A stretch of 64,000 bases of DNA, from NCBI GenBank assembly GCA_022747635.1, contig JAKTNV010000079.1:744001-808000 (forward strand), written 5' to 3'. Made by a program: the position numbers and the translations under genes. Positions 18,341 through 30,800 of this stretch are shown piece by piece. The notes under the pieces were generated by a model, which saw nothing but the letters and a program-made list of their open reading frames with translations, had not been told where the DNA came from and did no database searches. How positions within the stretch are numbered: the first letter of the stretch is position 1; each line of letters opens with the position of its first letter. Source of the DNA: Hetaerina americana (lineage: Eukaryota; Arthropoda; Insecta; Odonata; Calopterygidae).

Positions 18341-20832
18341 GCGACGCTAAAATGCAAATCCCAATGGGCGCCTGGAAACATGGGACGTTTTATTCCTTCC
18401 GTCGAGTAAATGGACGCTAATTACAAATGAGCTATGCCCTTGATACCATTTATAATTTTATTCATTCTTGAGATAGACGTACCAAGAACGAACCAGCGAG
18501 TTAGTGGTAATATGATTGCGCAGAGCATCATGCCGTACGTGTTACTGTGGAAAAAATCCGTAAAATGATTTCCGACGCCGGATCGCTAATCACTGACCAG
18601 CTAAGCATTAATTATCATCATAAGTGATTCTGTCTTCAGGCAGGTTTCGACGGAGTTTTTGACGCCAGGCACTTTGGCCTTGTGCCTTTGGCTTCAACAA
18701 CCAGACAACAGAAGGAGAATGGAGACCATGTACTTTTGTTTCAAATTGTTTTTTGGAATATTCATAGGAAATGCTCATTGGTTTTGATTTGTCTCTTGGG
18801 TGGTGAGCCAAAAAATCTCTTGGGATAGAAAGATACGTGGAAACTTGTCTGAAAAACAGGATCCTTCAGAAAAATACATAAATTAAATAAAAGTGAAGTT
18901 TGCCTTGAAATTAATTATTAAATATCTGGATACTCGGCAATATTCGAAGCAAGGTACCTATAATGATGTAATTTAGATAAGTCACAAATGGTTTCGGCAC
19001 TGTAACATGCCTAGAATCCACATCATTCGTTTGGTGTTCATGAAACACCGGCCTTTAGAATACTTGTACTCAGAAAGTAATACATATTAATACGCTGTTC
19101 TAAAGATATACATACGAATCCACTTATTCAAAGAAAAAATATTTTCCGTTAAATAAAAAGTGTTTAATTTTATGCAGTAAAGTTATGGAGGAATGAGTAT
19201 CAGTAAGTGACTTTAATTCATTGAAAAGAATGTGTTTAGTGAAATTAGTATCGCGCTCAACTTAAACCATGAGCAGAGAAGTCACTCTTTATTGTGCCAT
19301 AGCGACATTATCTCGGTTTGAATTGCAGGAGTTGCAGGTTGAGCTGCAAGTGTTCTAATGAATCGTCTTTCAAATAATTCCTCCATTTTATAAATCCTAT
19401 TCACGGTAACTCAAAAACAAAAATATCTTTTGATACCCGCCACTGACACTCCCACAACTGACAACGGTCAAAACTAAATAAAAAGAGTCGTCATAATTCG
19501 GAATCATTGTGTAATTATTACTTATATACGACTCAATATTTTCGGTCAATGATAAACTATTTCATGGAGAATCGGCAAAGTTCATCAGAGAGCATGTTAA
19601 GCAAAGATGAATAATACAGTGATTGACGTAAATCATCCGATTCATTTCGGATGTGACTCCTGCCGAATTACGTTTTGAACGGTATTTTCAGCGCGTTCCA
19701 GAGCATACTATTCATGATGCATTCTCTGAATGCACTCGTCAGCTCAAAGACAATATTTTTCTTCTAAAAAGTCATCAATTTTCTAAAATCGTAGGCTATT
19801 TCGAATCGCTTGACGCTCAGCACGCGCCTCGCTTCAGTCAAAGTTAGACAGTGCGAGCCATTTCTTTATCCACATCCTCCTTAACCTCCTCCTCCTCTGC
19901 CTCCCTCTCTCACATCATATTGTCCATAGTCCGTCAAGGGGAGCGGTTACGCAAAGAAACTTTCCACAAAGAGCCCAGAAATCGAGAACCGGAAGTGCCG
20001 GGAAGGGACACTCGATTCTTCCACTTTACCTCTCCTCCTTCGCCCGGCTTCCTCCATCCGCCCCTAAGGGGCGTCCGACCCCTTCCTCCCGCGCCCACTC
20101 TCTACCCCCTTCTCAGGGACTCCTTTTCCGAAACGGGATGCTTTAAGTGAAGAGATAGGTGAAAATAGGGAAGGGAAGGGATTTGAGGAAGGTTTTGACC
20201 TCCATGGGAACTAGCAAATATGGACTGGTGCGAAGGATTTGGGTGATGGGGAAGAGGACGGGGGTCGTGTGACAGTTGCGAGAGCGGCAGAGGCTTATCT
20301 CCGTCCTCCGATCTGCTCGCAGACGTGAAGCTACCTCCTTCGTCTGAAATGATACTAATCAAACCTACACGCGTATGCGGTAGCTTTTTTTGCGAAGGAG
20401 GCAATTGGAATCGATAGTTTGCAGGCCGGGTCGTTATTTTTCCTCCAGAGCAATTTAACAGCTTTGCAATTCTTCAATAGGACGACGGTGGCACCTACAC
20501 TTTAACACAAATGGTAGACCTGGGGAGGTGGTCTAAGGAGGATATGTTGCAATTCTTGGGATGGTTTTTTAAGTTGAGAGTACGGACCTTACACACGGAT
20601 ATTGAAACTTCAACAAAATCTGTAATCACAATATGTTTGCTTAATTATTTATTTATAAAATGAGAACTTAATTACACTACTGTTCAAGACAAGACACAAA
20701 CCATTCAACTTCCAAGAGGGCACGCCCTCAATCGTTTTGCTTCCCATGCATCATAGATATGCTTAATTATCTAATGCTTTGACATATTCCACACGATTTT
20801 TGTGGTAAAGGCAGAATAAAGACGTGGTTTGG
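18341..20832. other. Intergenic DNA with a GC-rich stretch
   Basis: AT-rich to about 19850, then a pyrimidine-rich island at about 19860-20330. No gene, repeat or RNA recognised. Confidence 0.5.
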
Positions 20833-20905
20833 TTAGAGCGTTCGGTTTATGACTGGAGTGTGCAGGTTTCACAAATCCCGGTTGATACCTTTGAAAAACC
20901 CATTT
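20833..20905 (+). repeat. Decayed tRNA-derived SINE head
   Basis: TGGTTAGAGCG (A-box-like) is followed about 45 bases later by a damaged B box (GGTTTCACAAATCCCG), then GATACCTTTG. The order and spacing of A and B boxes fit a tRNA-derived repeat with a small insertion in the T loop. A related tail (GTGATACCT) follows a B box at about 23650. Confidence 0.45.
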
Positions 20906-23595
20906 AAAAATTCAAAGAGTGAAATTTTCGGGTCACAAGAATTTCGTGAAAACTGCGATCAGCAGATGGAGATAGGAGCTAACCTCCTTGCTCTGGTTAT
21001 GTGAATTTCACACAACATCGAGCTAGGCTCCAGATAAGTTCTACCTTCACCCACCAGAACCAACTATCTCTGTGACTACTAAGATGATGGTGAGGAAGAG
21101 GCAGAACGAATAAAAGCTACAATTAAGGAAATTAAAAAAATATTTAGGCATTCAGAACGCTATCTCCAATATGTCATGCCGATTTGATGCGTTAAAAAAC
21201 AGACAACCAGCCTCTTTCTGATTACGGCGATTGGCATGCGTCTTGAGATAATGATTAAGCCCTGACGTTTGAAAAATTGTCAAACACCATACCACATTCA
21301 ATAGTATGATGAACATACGCAACTGTTGACGATTCGCCACGGACCATTTTCCGAAGAAGGGACCCAAAGAGGGGGTGGAAAATATGCGAGGAAGGGCTTC
21401 GTCCTCGGGCCCCGGGAATTGCTCCGGATCCCACTTCACTGGCAAACAGTCCCCGACAAGGCCATCACAATAGGTATGAGAGAATCCCTCTGCCACCGCC
21501 ACAAGAGAAACCTCGACAATGCCTTTTCCTGCCCCCATTCCTTTTCTCCGATCCTGGGCGAACTTCCTTGCGATTCCCTCTTTCATCCCTCACACCCGTC
21601 ACCATCCACTACACACCTCCAATTCTTTTCTTCGCTCCCTCCACCAGCAACCCTCAACCGAACCCGCCGCTCGCCCGACCCGACACCGCGCGGACACACA
21701 CAAATGCATGGACCGACCGATCCTCCCACGCCACCGCCGAAGATTCGCTCATTCGGGCCGCGTTTCTGCCAATTCGCATCCGGACCTTCCCGCCCGACCC
21801 CCAGCTTCGCCCTGCAGATGCAAACGGTGGCAAAAAAACAGGGTGCCAAAAGATTGGAAAAAAAATACCTGTATAATCCGCCAGTAAGGGGGAGTTAACG
21901 AAATGGGACACCTTGGGATGGAGCGTGGAGACAGGTTGGGAGGGAAAAATGCGGAGAAGGAAATTGAAGGGAAACATTTGGGAAAAAAGTGTTTCCTTTC
22001 CGAAAATCGCAACGATTATCGGTCGCGACCGCAGAGTTGATTAAAATCTTCAGCGACGTCTTGGATCGTTTCGAGAGGGACGAGGAAAGAGGGAAGAACG
22101 ACCGCTCTTGAAAGGAGGTGTTCGGAAGAAGGACGTGGGAAATAATTCCTTGCCAAAAAAGTCCGACGACTACAACGGAAAGGGAGAGAGAAAAGCGACC
22201 GTCTGCACGGCAGCCGGTTTTTCAGGGGACGGCGAGCAAGAGAGCTGGAATTCTCGAGAAAACCGAAGACTGATCTATCAGTTCTGTCTTCCGAAAGGTA
22301 GCCCAAATTTTTTTCCTGCGTCAGTGCACCGTCACGCTCAAATGGATTTGCACGGACGAAAGCGGAAAAAACGGCGTCAAATTTAAAAAAATTCCTCTAA
22401 TTTGCATTGAAGTTAATGATTTTATTTCGAGTACGTAAGACAGTGTGGAGTGAACAGCGAGCCAACAATGATCAACGGGCGAAGGAATATCAATTTCTCG
22501 GTGCGCTTAAAAATGTCAAGTGGCAAGGTAGCCGTATGACATATTTAATATTCTGCAGCACATTTTAGCATGTGAGAGAGGTGAAGGACGAAAAAGTGTA
22601 AAAGGACAGAAAGGGTACAAACGAGCAATTTCTGGGCATGGTGAGGGAGGTCATTGGCAGAAGTTCATAGGAGGCAGGAAAAATAGATGGTTAGCATTTT
22701 GATTAGCGATGGAATGTTGAAGACAGTGTAATCGTGGGGAGAATGTTTTACAAACGAGGGAGGGGTAGAAAAAGAAAAGGCATGTAAGGCGGAATGAAGG
22801 GAATAAGGAATTATGCGGAATTGAAAGAGAGTTTGTTTTATTATCGGAGTCAGTTTGTTTTTCATTATAGGAAGCAAAGAAATTGAACGTTTTTCAGTCT
22901 GTGTTCGTAAAAAACCTACTTAAGACGGAAGAATTTCTATAGTAATAATATATTTTTATGGCGCAGTACTTCAAGTACTGGGTACTAGCGTTTGGCTTTT
23001 ATTTACGTCTTCATTGCTCTATTAGGAGCGTGTTGGTTCCCTGGATAGTGTTCACCTACAGAGTGGAGAGTCCTGAGAGATCCCTGTGTGCAACTTCATC
23101 TACATATCCATGTGGTATGCATTTCTGGTTACCATTGTCGTCTAGACGCTAAGGGAGAATGATAAATAAAGCCGAGTATCATGCCAGCTGGTATATAAAA
23201 AGTAAGGACTAGTAAACAACTAGGACTATGGGAGCCCAATCCTGCCAGGTCGCAGACTCATTGAGGAACAGCGTAGGACTCCTGGATGGTTGAGCCCAGG
23301 CTTATGAAGCCTCTCACGAATCCAATGGGCGAATCTGTATCTAAAGGATCGTTTATTGGAGGAATGAGAGTGCTGGGGGACGGGAGCGTGGACACTATCT
23401 TAACGGCACCCTCTAATTTTAATCCCCAGGAAACTAGAACTTTATAGAAAACCGAATGGTGATGGTGCCAAAGAACTGGTACTCCCACGCTAATTGCTTG
23501 AATTTCCCCGGCCTTGGGGTCTAGTTCTGAGTGAGCTCTATCTAGACCAACAATGGGACTGTTTACTGAGAATGTATGGTAGCAAATCCCGCGAT
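20906..23595. other. Intergenic DNA with GC island at about 21330-21900
   Basis: The island is pyrimidine-rich from 21500 with several overlapping frames (up to 190 codons) that are Pro/Ser/Arg-rich on one strand and Gly/Arg-rich on the other, as composition predicts. No domain recognisable. The rest is AT-rich with no feature seen. Confidence 0.45.
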
Positions 23596-23690
23596 CATTC
23601 CCTCGATGACCGAAGGGTATCGGGTTCAAATCCGAGTGATACCTCGGAACGCCCCCAGGAAAAACTTCGTGAGATTTTCTAGACAAAAGA
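23596..23690 (+). repeat. Possible tRNA-derived repeat fragment
   Basis: GGGTATCGGGTTCAAATCCGAGTGATACC contains a good B box with paired flanks (TCGG, loop, CCGA). The A box is not clear. The following GATACCTCGG and the GATACCTTTG at about 20895 suggest a shared SINE family. The upstream region to about 23220 has an open minus-strand frame of 142 codons with no known motif. Confidence 0.4.
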
Positions 23691-26600
23691 ACTTTTTGGG
23701 AAATCGCTTTGGTAAATGAAGTATATCCAAAGAAAAATAAGGTATCAAAGAATTATAAACTGCAATATGGTTCCAATCCAAATTTTTCCAATAAATTTCG
23801 GTCCAATAATAGCAATGCGAAACTCGTGATAAATAGGTAACTGTAAAAAACATATAATGAAACTACTACGCATGTCAGAAAAAATCATCCTAGGGCAGAG
23901 CGAATGGACGTATGGATTAATCGTTTCAAAAATATTATAATAAATTTCATGATCATTGCCAATTACTTCGAACAACTCAACTGATTCTGATTTAAACAAG
24001 TACCGTCCAAATATTTATCACCAGTAATCGTGTGGTAGTGATAAGGCTTAAAAGCTGAGCGAGAGAAGATAAAAAGGAGATTAGAGGAAATAGCTCATTC
24101 GGGGTAGGTATCTCCTTAAGCGCTACTCGAGGCTTCACACGAAACTTGTTCCGGAAAAAGCTTATGACACCTTTCGAGGGATGCAATTATTTCGAACCGT
24201 AGAAAAAAGTTAGGTGGCTTCTTTCTCCACAAAAAATCACGCCCGTGTAATTGAAGAAACTAAATTAGCAACAGCTTTCCTATTCGATGACACGGTGGGA
24301 TCCCGTAAAGAAAAAACGAGGGCTAAGCGAAATTGTTTCATATTCATGAGCTGAATAAAAATAACGCGTCCAACCCCTCTAAATTTATGGGGCTGTGGTA
24401 GCTTAATCCCAGCGGGTGGTTTTCCTTTCGTGAACGACGAATAATCGGGAACCGGTCCTTGTTTAACTCGGACAACAAAATGAATGCGAAAGGTCAAAAG
24501 GAAAATTTAAAATACGTACATCGTGGGAGCGCGATATTTTGTGGGCAAGGGCCGAGCGAACCCGAAGACACGAATGCTAATCATGGTTTTATTGATTAAT
24601 ATTAATTATTAAAATAATTGATAATACCATTTTAAAACATTGTGTTTGCTTATTATTAACACCCACTGTATTTTATTGAATTCAAGTCGGGTCACTTAGA
24701 CAGCATCCAGATTTTCCAACTAAAAAGCCTAAATTAGGATGCTGCCTTCGATGTCTGCCGTGTTTGACACAGCGTACCTACTGGTGTGAAACTTATAAAA
24801 GAAAATAAAGTTGATAAATACGCACACATAATATTCTCACACCGCAATATTTTTTGTTAACAACTATACGTCGTATTAAATAATTCTCCGGCGAAAAAGC
24901 TGAGCCATATTCTACTGATCCATGCCCGCGGCATAGACGTCGCTCTAACCAATTAGTGTGAGGAAAAAACTTGAATAAGAGATAGAAGAAACTATTTAAA
25001 CTATCCAGAAAGAACTTCATAATAAGTAGATTTACTCTCTGGGATTAGGGATGTATCATTAGCAGCGCGAGGTATTGTGACAACGAGTTTAAATCACTGT
25101 GAGCGGTTCAACACCTTATGGTTTACAGATCTGGTAAACATATTAAAATGCCGGTGTGAGTCCGATAATCTCATGCGCAAAACGTCGAAAACAGAGGTTT
25201 ATAACCGTATGCCTATCCTAAAAATGTTCTAGGAATGTAATTCCATCAATTATAGTCTTAGCGTTGATAGTAAATTTGCGCAGTTTTCTAATATTAACGA
25301 AAGGCAAAATTTAAGAGCTTGCTTTGATGCATTAAGATTCTACGATGTTTCTTAGGGAAAAGAATTCTTTCGAATTCTTTTTAGGAAAATTTGTACCTCC
25401 TAACGAACAAGCGTTTGTACAATAATATACTTTTGTTTTCATGTCACAACTAACTACAAAACTGGAATTAAAAAAATTACACGTTTTACTGCTCATTTTC
25501 AGGTTTTTCCACGATGTTTTCAAGCTTTTTCTATTTCCCGGTTTCTTGCCGGATTTTGATAGCTCAAGAATGACTGACCACACCGTAGAACATATTTTGG
25601 ATGAGAATGTACGTTTAAATATCTCATTTCACACATACTTAAAATGTAAACTACAAGGAATTGTTTTCCCCATACACATTGATCCAAGACTTCTTGATTC
25701 CAAAATGCACTTCCAAAAAGAAAAATAAAGTAAAATCATCAGTATGTACATGCCCACGGAAGGCCTAGTAGCAACCATCACGTACATTTGTGGCAAGAAG
25801 GGGATGAGATTTTTTCACCGTCTGGCGCCATCGGCTAAAGAACTTAATAGCGCTCTCATTACTCAACATTTTTCGTATCGGAATTGCAAATGTTAAACAA
25901 GTGGAAGAGAAGCGCATTCATTTCCGCCATAGTCTTTCATCGTGGTGTATTTTTTTCTATCTCCATCCCCCCTGACTGAACTTCACTGCGAACGGATTCA
26001 CCGAAGAGATTGAATACTCATCACGCTGTAACTTCTATGTCTGCCGATGGACTTAGCATAAAACATGACTAAGATCACATAATGGCTTCTGAGTGGCGGC
26101 GGCCGCATAACCGAGGGAGCAAAAACATGACTTCGAGAAAAAGACGGCCAAGGCAAGAAATGTTCCTCTCTCGGAAATAATTATCCTCCTATTTCATAGC
26201 TTGACCATAAATAGTGATGAAGATTTTATTCGTAATTCGTCACGATTATGGCTGGAACAAGTTTGACAGATAATCTAACGGGTGTTATCATCAGTTAACA
26301 TTTAGGGATAAAAATACAAAGCACATACATTTTTGTTAAATAGGTAAGCATCATCGTCACAATTGCTTTTTTCGCTCACGATTATTTTTTGGATTGTGCC
26401 TCTTCATATCTCTTTGTACCTTTTAATATTTAAAAGGAACTGTACTTGTATGAAAATATTATTTTAATGTTAAAATGTATGAATATGAGGGTACATTATA
26501 TGTGGAAACAAATTGGGAGGGCTCAGCTATAAGTCAGAGTAAAATCAATATAATTAGTTCAATTTACATGAAAGCTTGAAATTTATTAATAAATAGGGTA

Positions 26601-27479
26601 CTAATAGGCTATTAAGGCTAATAATAGGCTACAGAAGAAGGGGAACACAATTAAGGATATGAAGGGAAATGATGAGACGAGGATATGCGTACCGGAAATC
26701 TACAACAAAAACGAAGGAGCTGAATTGTTAAGGGATCAAGCTTTGCGTGCAACAGCACATGTGCTCCCTCCTGTCTATTTAAAGTAGGCATTCAAAATAA
26801 GGGACTGGAAGGAGCCACAGTAAACAGGGAAGATTTCATATACTAAGCTTATTATTATTGTCCAAAAGTAAAATCGTAAAAAGTAATGCCAACATTTAAA
26901 AAATACTGCTATTTATTGGCTAAAGAAAAACGAACATCCATTAAAAATAGGTTATACACATTTTAAGCCGCACACGTCTCATTTTCGTCAACGTTTTTTT
27001 GCCATTTCAATTATCTTTTTAATCAAAGCATTCGAATTAATTCTACCTGTAATAATAATTTAAATATAAAGGCGAATGAATAAAATAAAGTAATTCCTTC
27101 GATATATACATTATTCTTTCATGCGGTTTTCAAAATCGAAAACAAACAAAAAATTCAGATGGACGCTAGTGGATGAAAGTGGCGCATGGTGACCAAAAAT
27201 AGATAGACTATCTATTTCTTTTGGGGTATAGACAGGGATTTTAGTGCATCTTCTACAAACGAACCACGAATGGAAGATTATGAGCGATCATATGGAATAA
27301 AATATCTTCCAAAGCCTGTCCATTCCAGCAGATTTCACGTCGCTGTCTTCCCTGCAGCACACCTCACATATAAGTCCCCTCGTCTCCTACCGAAGAACAC
27401 TCCATCTTGCCTTCCTCTTACAGCCTTCGTAGACCAAGACGGAGGAGACCCGACCAGGCGGCGGCCGGTTTGATTGACG
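23691..27479. other. AT-rich intergenic DNA
   Basis: No gene recognised. A minus-strand A-box-like TTGGTTAGAGCG at about 24945-24955 may be another decayed tRNA-derived repeat but lacks a matching B box. Confidence 0.5.
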
Positions 27480-27830
27480 CGTGGATGGAAAGGGTTCGTG
27501 TTAAAGGGGCGTGGGTAGGGGTTGCGCTAGGGAGAGGAAGAAGGGAAGGCAGGGTAGCATGCCTGATGTGGGAGGGTAGGTCGGAGAGAGAGGATTGCCG
27601 AGGTTGGGAGTGGATGCGCCGTCCTACCCGTTCCGGGGAGAGAGAGTTCTGGAGCACCACCTGGCTCCTCACCCCACCGCGGGGGCAACTCCTTCTCCGA
27701 AGAGGAAGAAACGCCCCCGTGAGACGTAAACGCGCGGCTACACGAAATGGGGACGAGAGAGAAAGAGGGAGAGAGAGGAAGGAAGGAAGGAATGAAAAAC
27801 AGGATTGCCTCTTCAGGTGAAAACAGCCTT
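27480..27830. other. Purine-rich GC island
   Basis: Long G/A runs on the plus strand, ending in GAGA/GGAA repeats at about 27750-27795. Frames through it are Arg/Glu/Gly-rich by composition. Confidence 0.45.
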
Positions 27831-30800
27831 AGTCCTTTGAAAGATTAAGGGGGGCATCCTATGGTCTGTTAGATGCTCTCTTTTGAAAATGAATTTCGCC
27901 CCCTGAATTTGAAGTCCCCTGACAACGGAACGGAACTCCTGGGTCCGCCAATGAGGCGCACGCTTCCAAACTTTTTCCAGTCACTGAAGGAGAGAATGGC
28001 ATTGAATGTTTAACGCAGGGACTTTACTTGTTGGCTCATATGAAGCATTCCACTCTCTCGAATATTTTTAGCGACAGAAAGGAATCATTAAAACTAAATC
28101 AAATAAATAATTTAGCTTAATTCTATTTGCTCAAATTCCAACGAGGATTGAGTTATTTTGTCCACATTTTTTCAGGTTTAATTACTTCCAGGTCTAAAGT
28201 TTCCCATCTTCTAATTTCTAGATACATAGAAATGTGAAAGGCGAAATAGAACCGTTGTAAAAATAACATGAAAATGCTTCTGAGGCTTGAAGTATCAAAA
28301 CGCTGTTGGTGTTTTGCAAGAAGGTATTTCAAATTCGATGCTTCCAGGAAAACATTTAAGCAACTACCAACTACTTGTTTTGTCAACTACAATTAGAAAG
28401 GGATTATTTACTGTGGCAGTTATATGCCTGCTTCTTATTGTTTATTTTCTTTATACATTATAAAAATAGTTGCACACGTTATTTTCTGTAAATGAATTTT
28501 CAGATACCTTTCAAGTTCCACAAAATACAGAGAAAAACGTGGAACTGAATAACGATGAAACGACGAGCGAACTAAAGCACACAATGAATAGACATACAAA
28601 GTAAAACCTCAGCTAGTAAAATTGGATTTTCTCGCTGCATTTCCCTGAATCAATAAGCCATAGGAAATCCAGGAAAAGCAATAGATATAAATGAAATATC
28701 GCACCTGTAAAATTCAAGTTTTTCCAGCGTTGTCTACTGCAACGAAGAAGTGTAGAATGGTAAACACTCCCGTTACGCTACTGATAACTTCATTATAAGC
28801 CACGAATTGGAAAGACGATGGATATGAAGGAACCTGTTGGGCCACTCGAGTGCTCACCCACACGGCCATATATCAATAGGTTTAATTTGGTGAAAAACCT
28901 TATGTGTAGGAGATGCGAACGGGCGATAGACCGGGGAGGCCAGTGGGCGTGTGCAGTAGGTAGCAGGAGGTTTTTGTAATTAATATTTCCGAGTTAGGTT
29001 CCTATTTTTCGCTTCACCTGCCGTGAAAAGGTAAAAATTCTGAAAGCAGAAACATGAGCGGCCATTTATATCAATTAAAAAAGTCCATAATTTTGAAAAA
29101 GAACCCCTTCTCATGACGTTAAACCTCCCTTCCGTGCTGGCATCCATTCACAAGTCAGTCCGTGAGCAAGAATAACGCATTTCTAATGGCCACAGTGAAT
29201 CCTGGGTGAGAAGAATTAAAGTGCCATGTTAAAGGTCAGAATTTATCGCAGTATGAAGTATGAAAACATGGCAATATTTTAAACGACTAGTCATTTCCTT
29301 GTCCATAATTACTATGGTGAACTAAAAGTACCAAAGCACACTCAACTTTTTCAATACGTGTTTTTAAACATGTGTTCAAAAGTCTAACATAATCTATCTC
29401 AATTGTATACAGATAAGATTTACAACGCCATTTTCTGGCAGGTGTATGTCTCGTTTGATTACTTACATTGAGAAAGAACAAGTTATTATTTGATTATCAT
29501 GCCTTAATAAACTTATATACTGCTGCGGTGGAAATATAAAATAAAACTCATCACCATTCACTATTTTAAATACAAAATAATAATGCAAGATAGCGCATAA
29601 TCTAAGTTTTTTCTCACAAATGGTGGCCTTGAAGCAAGTTACCCCTAGAAATCACTTTAGGGACTTGTTAAAGTTTTCATGTGCTCGTGGTGCACCTGGA
29701 GCAGGAAATTATTGATGTTATGCTAACGCGGGTTTTAGTTTTTCAATTTATATCTTAAACCTCAAACATCGAGACCCTCTATCAAGATTCAGACCAAATC
29801 AATATTTAAAACTATTTGACCCCCCAAACTCATTGGTGAAGAAAATGGCATTCTCATGGAACAGGGGTATTGACAATCATACCCGACAGGATATTGATGT
29901 TTGTTACTGGGAAGCCTCGAAAGGTGTTGCTATTGTATGCATGGCTATTTTCAATCGACCCAGCAGACAGTCATGTTTGGCTTACGAATAAGGGTGTTTT
30001 TATCAGAGGTAAGGATATCAACGTGTAAACATCGAAAGTCCAAGTGCATGCACATAATTTCACTTCTTACTCATAAACTGCAAAAGTTATGTTTAAATTA
30101 AATGTCGTTGTGTTTCGAAATGGGCGACACTCGAAATGCACAATATGACACACTAAACCCTTAAAGTGCACACAGGGTTACTTTAGAATATGTGATGAAC
30201 TAATAAGGCCAGCGAAGAATAAAAACCTTGGAAACGGATGCTGAAGATGAAATGGACAGAAATGAGAAACGGGAAAGTAAAAAGAGGAGTAGATGGGAAG
30301 AAGACAACATATCGCACAAAGGAAAGAATGAACAAGCAGGTTGAGACTCAATGGTTCCATCTGGAATGCATTAGATACGAAGATGGAAAGGAAAGAGGCA
30401 GCAAGAGGAATACACAAGCAGGGAGAGATTCGTAAATAGGAACTGAACGGAACCTTGGATGGCAAAGATATCTGGGCGAAAGGGAGCGGACATTAGAACA
30501 AGTGGAGGTAGGCCAATTGTCGGATTGAAATACTGAAGAACGTACATTGAAGTCCCTCACTCAAGTCAAATATTGAAACTTACAAAATTGAGCATTGGAA
30601 CCATTACTGTGCACATGTTGTATTGATCTCAGAGAAGTGTAATCATGTTATATTATTACTATACATACCTTATAAGGCTCATTATTATAGCCTATCCGCT
30701 AAATCAGAGAACAGGCTTAGGGAAGAATATCAGATTCGGAACACATTCGTAGTTCTACTTAAGAAACCATGACTCACCTGAAAAAGGAAAGAAAATGACC

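Noticed and set aside
21326..21898. 190-codon plus-strand frame
   Set aside because: Pro/Thr/His-rich from a pyrimidine-rich tract; three overlapping frames look equally good.
23258..23686. 142-codon minus-strand frame
   Set aside because: More normal composition than most, but no recognised motif, and it overlaps a tRNA-like repeat fragment.
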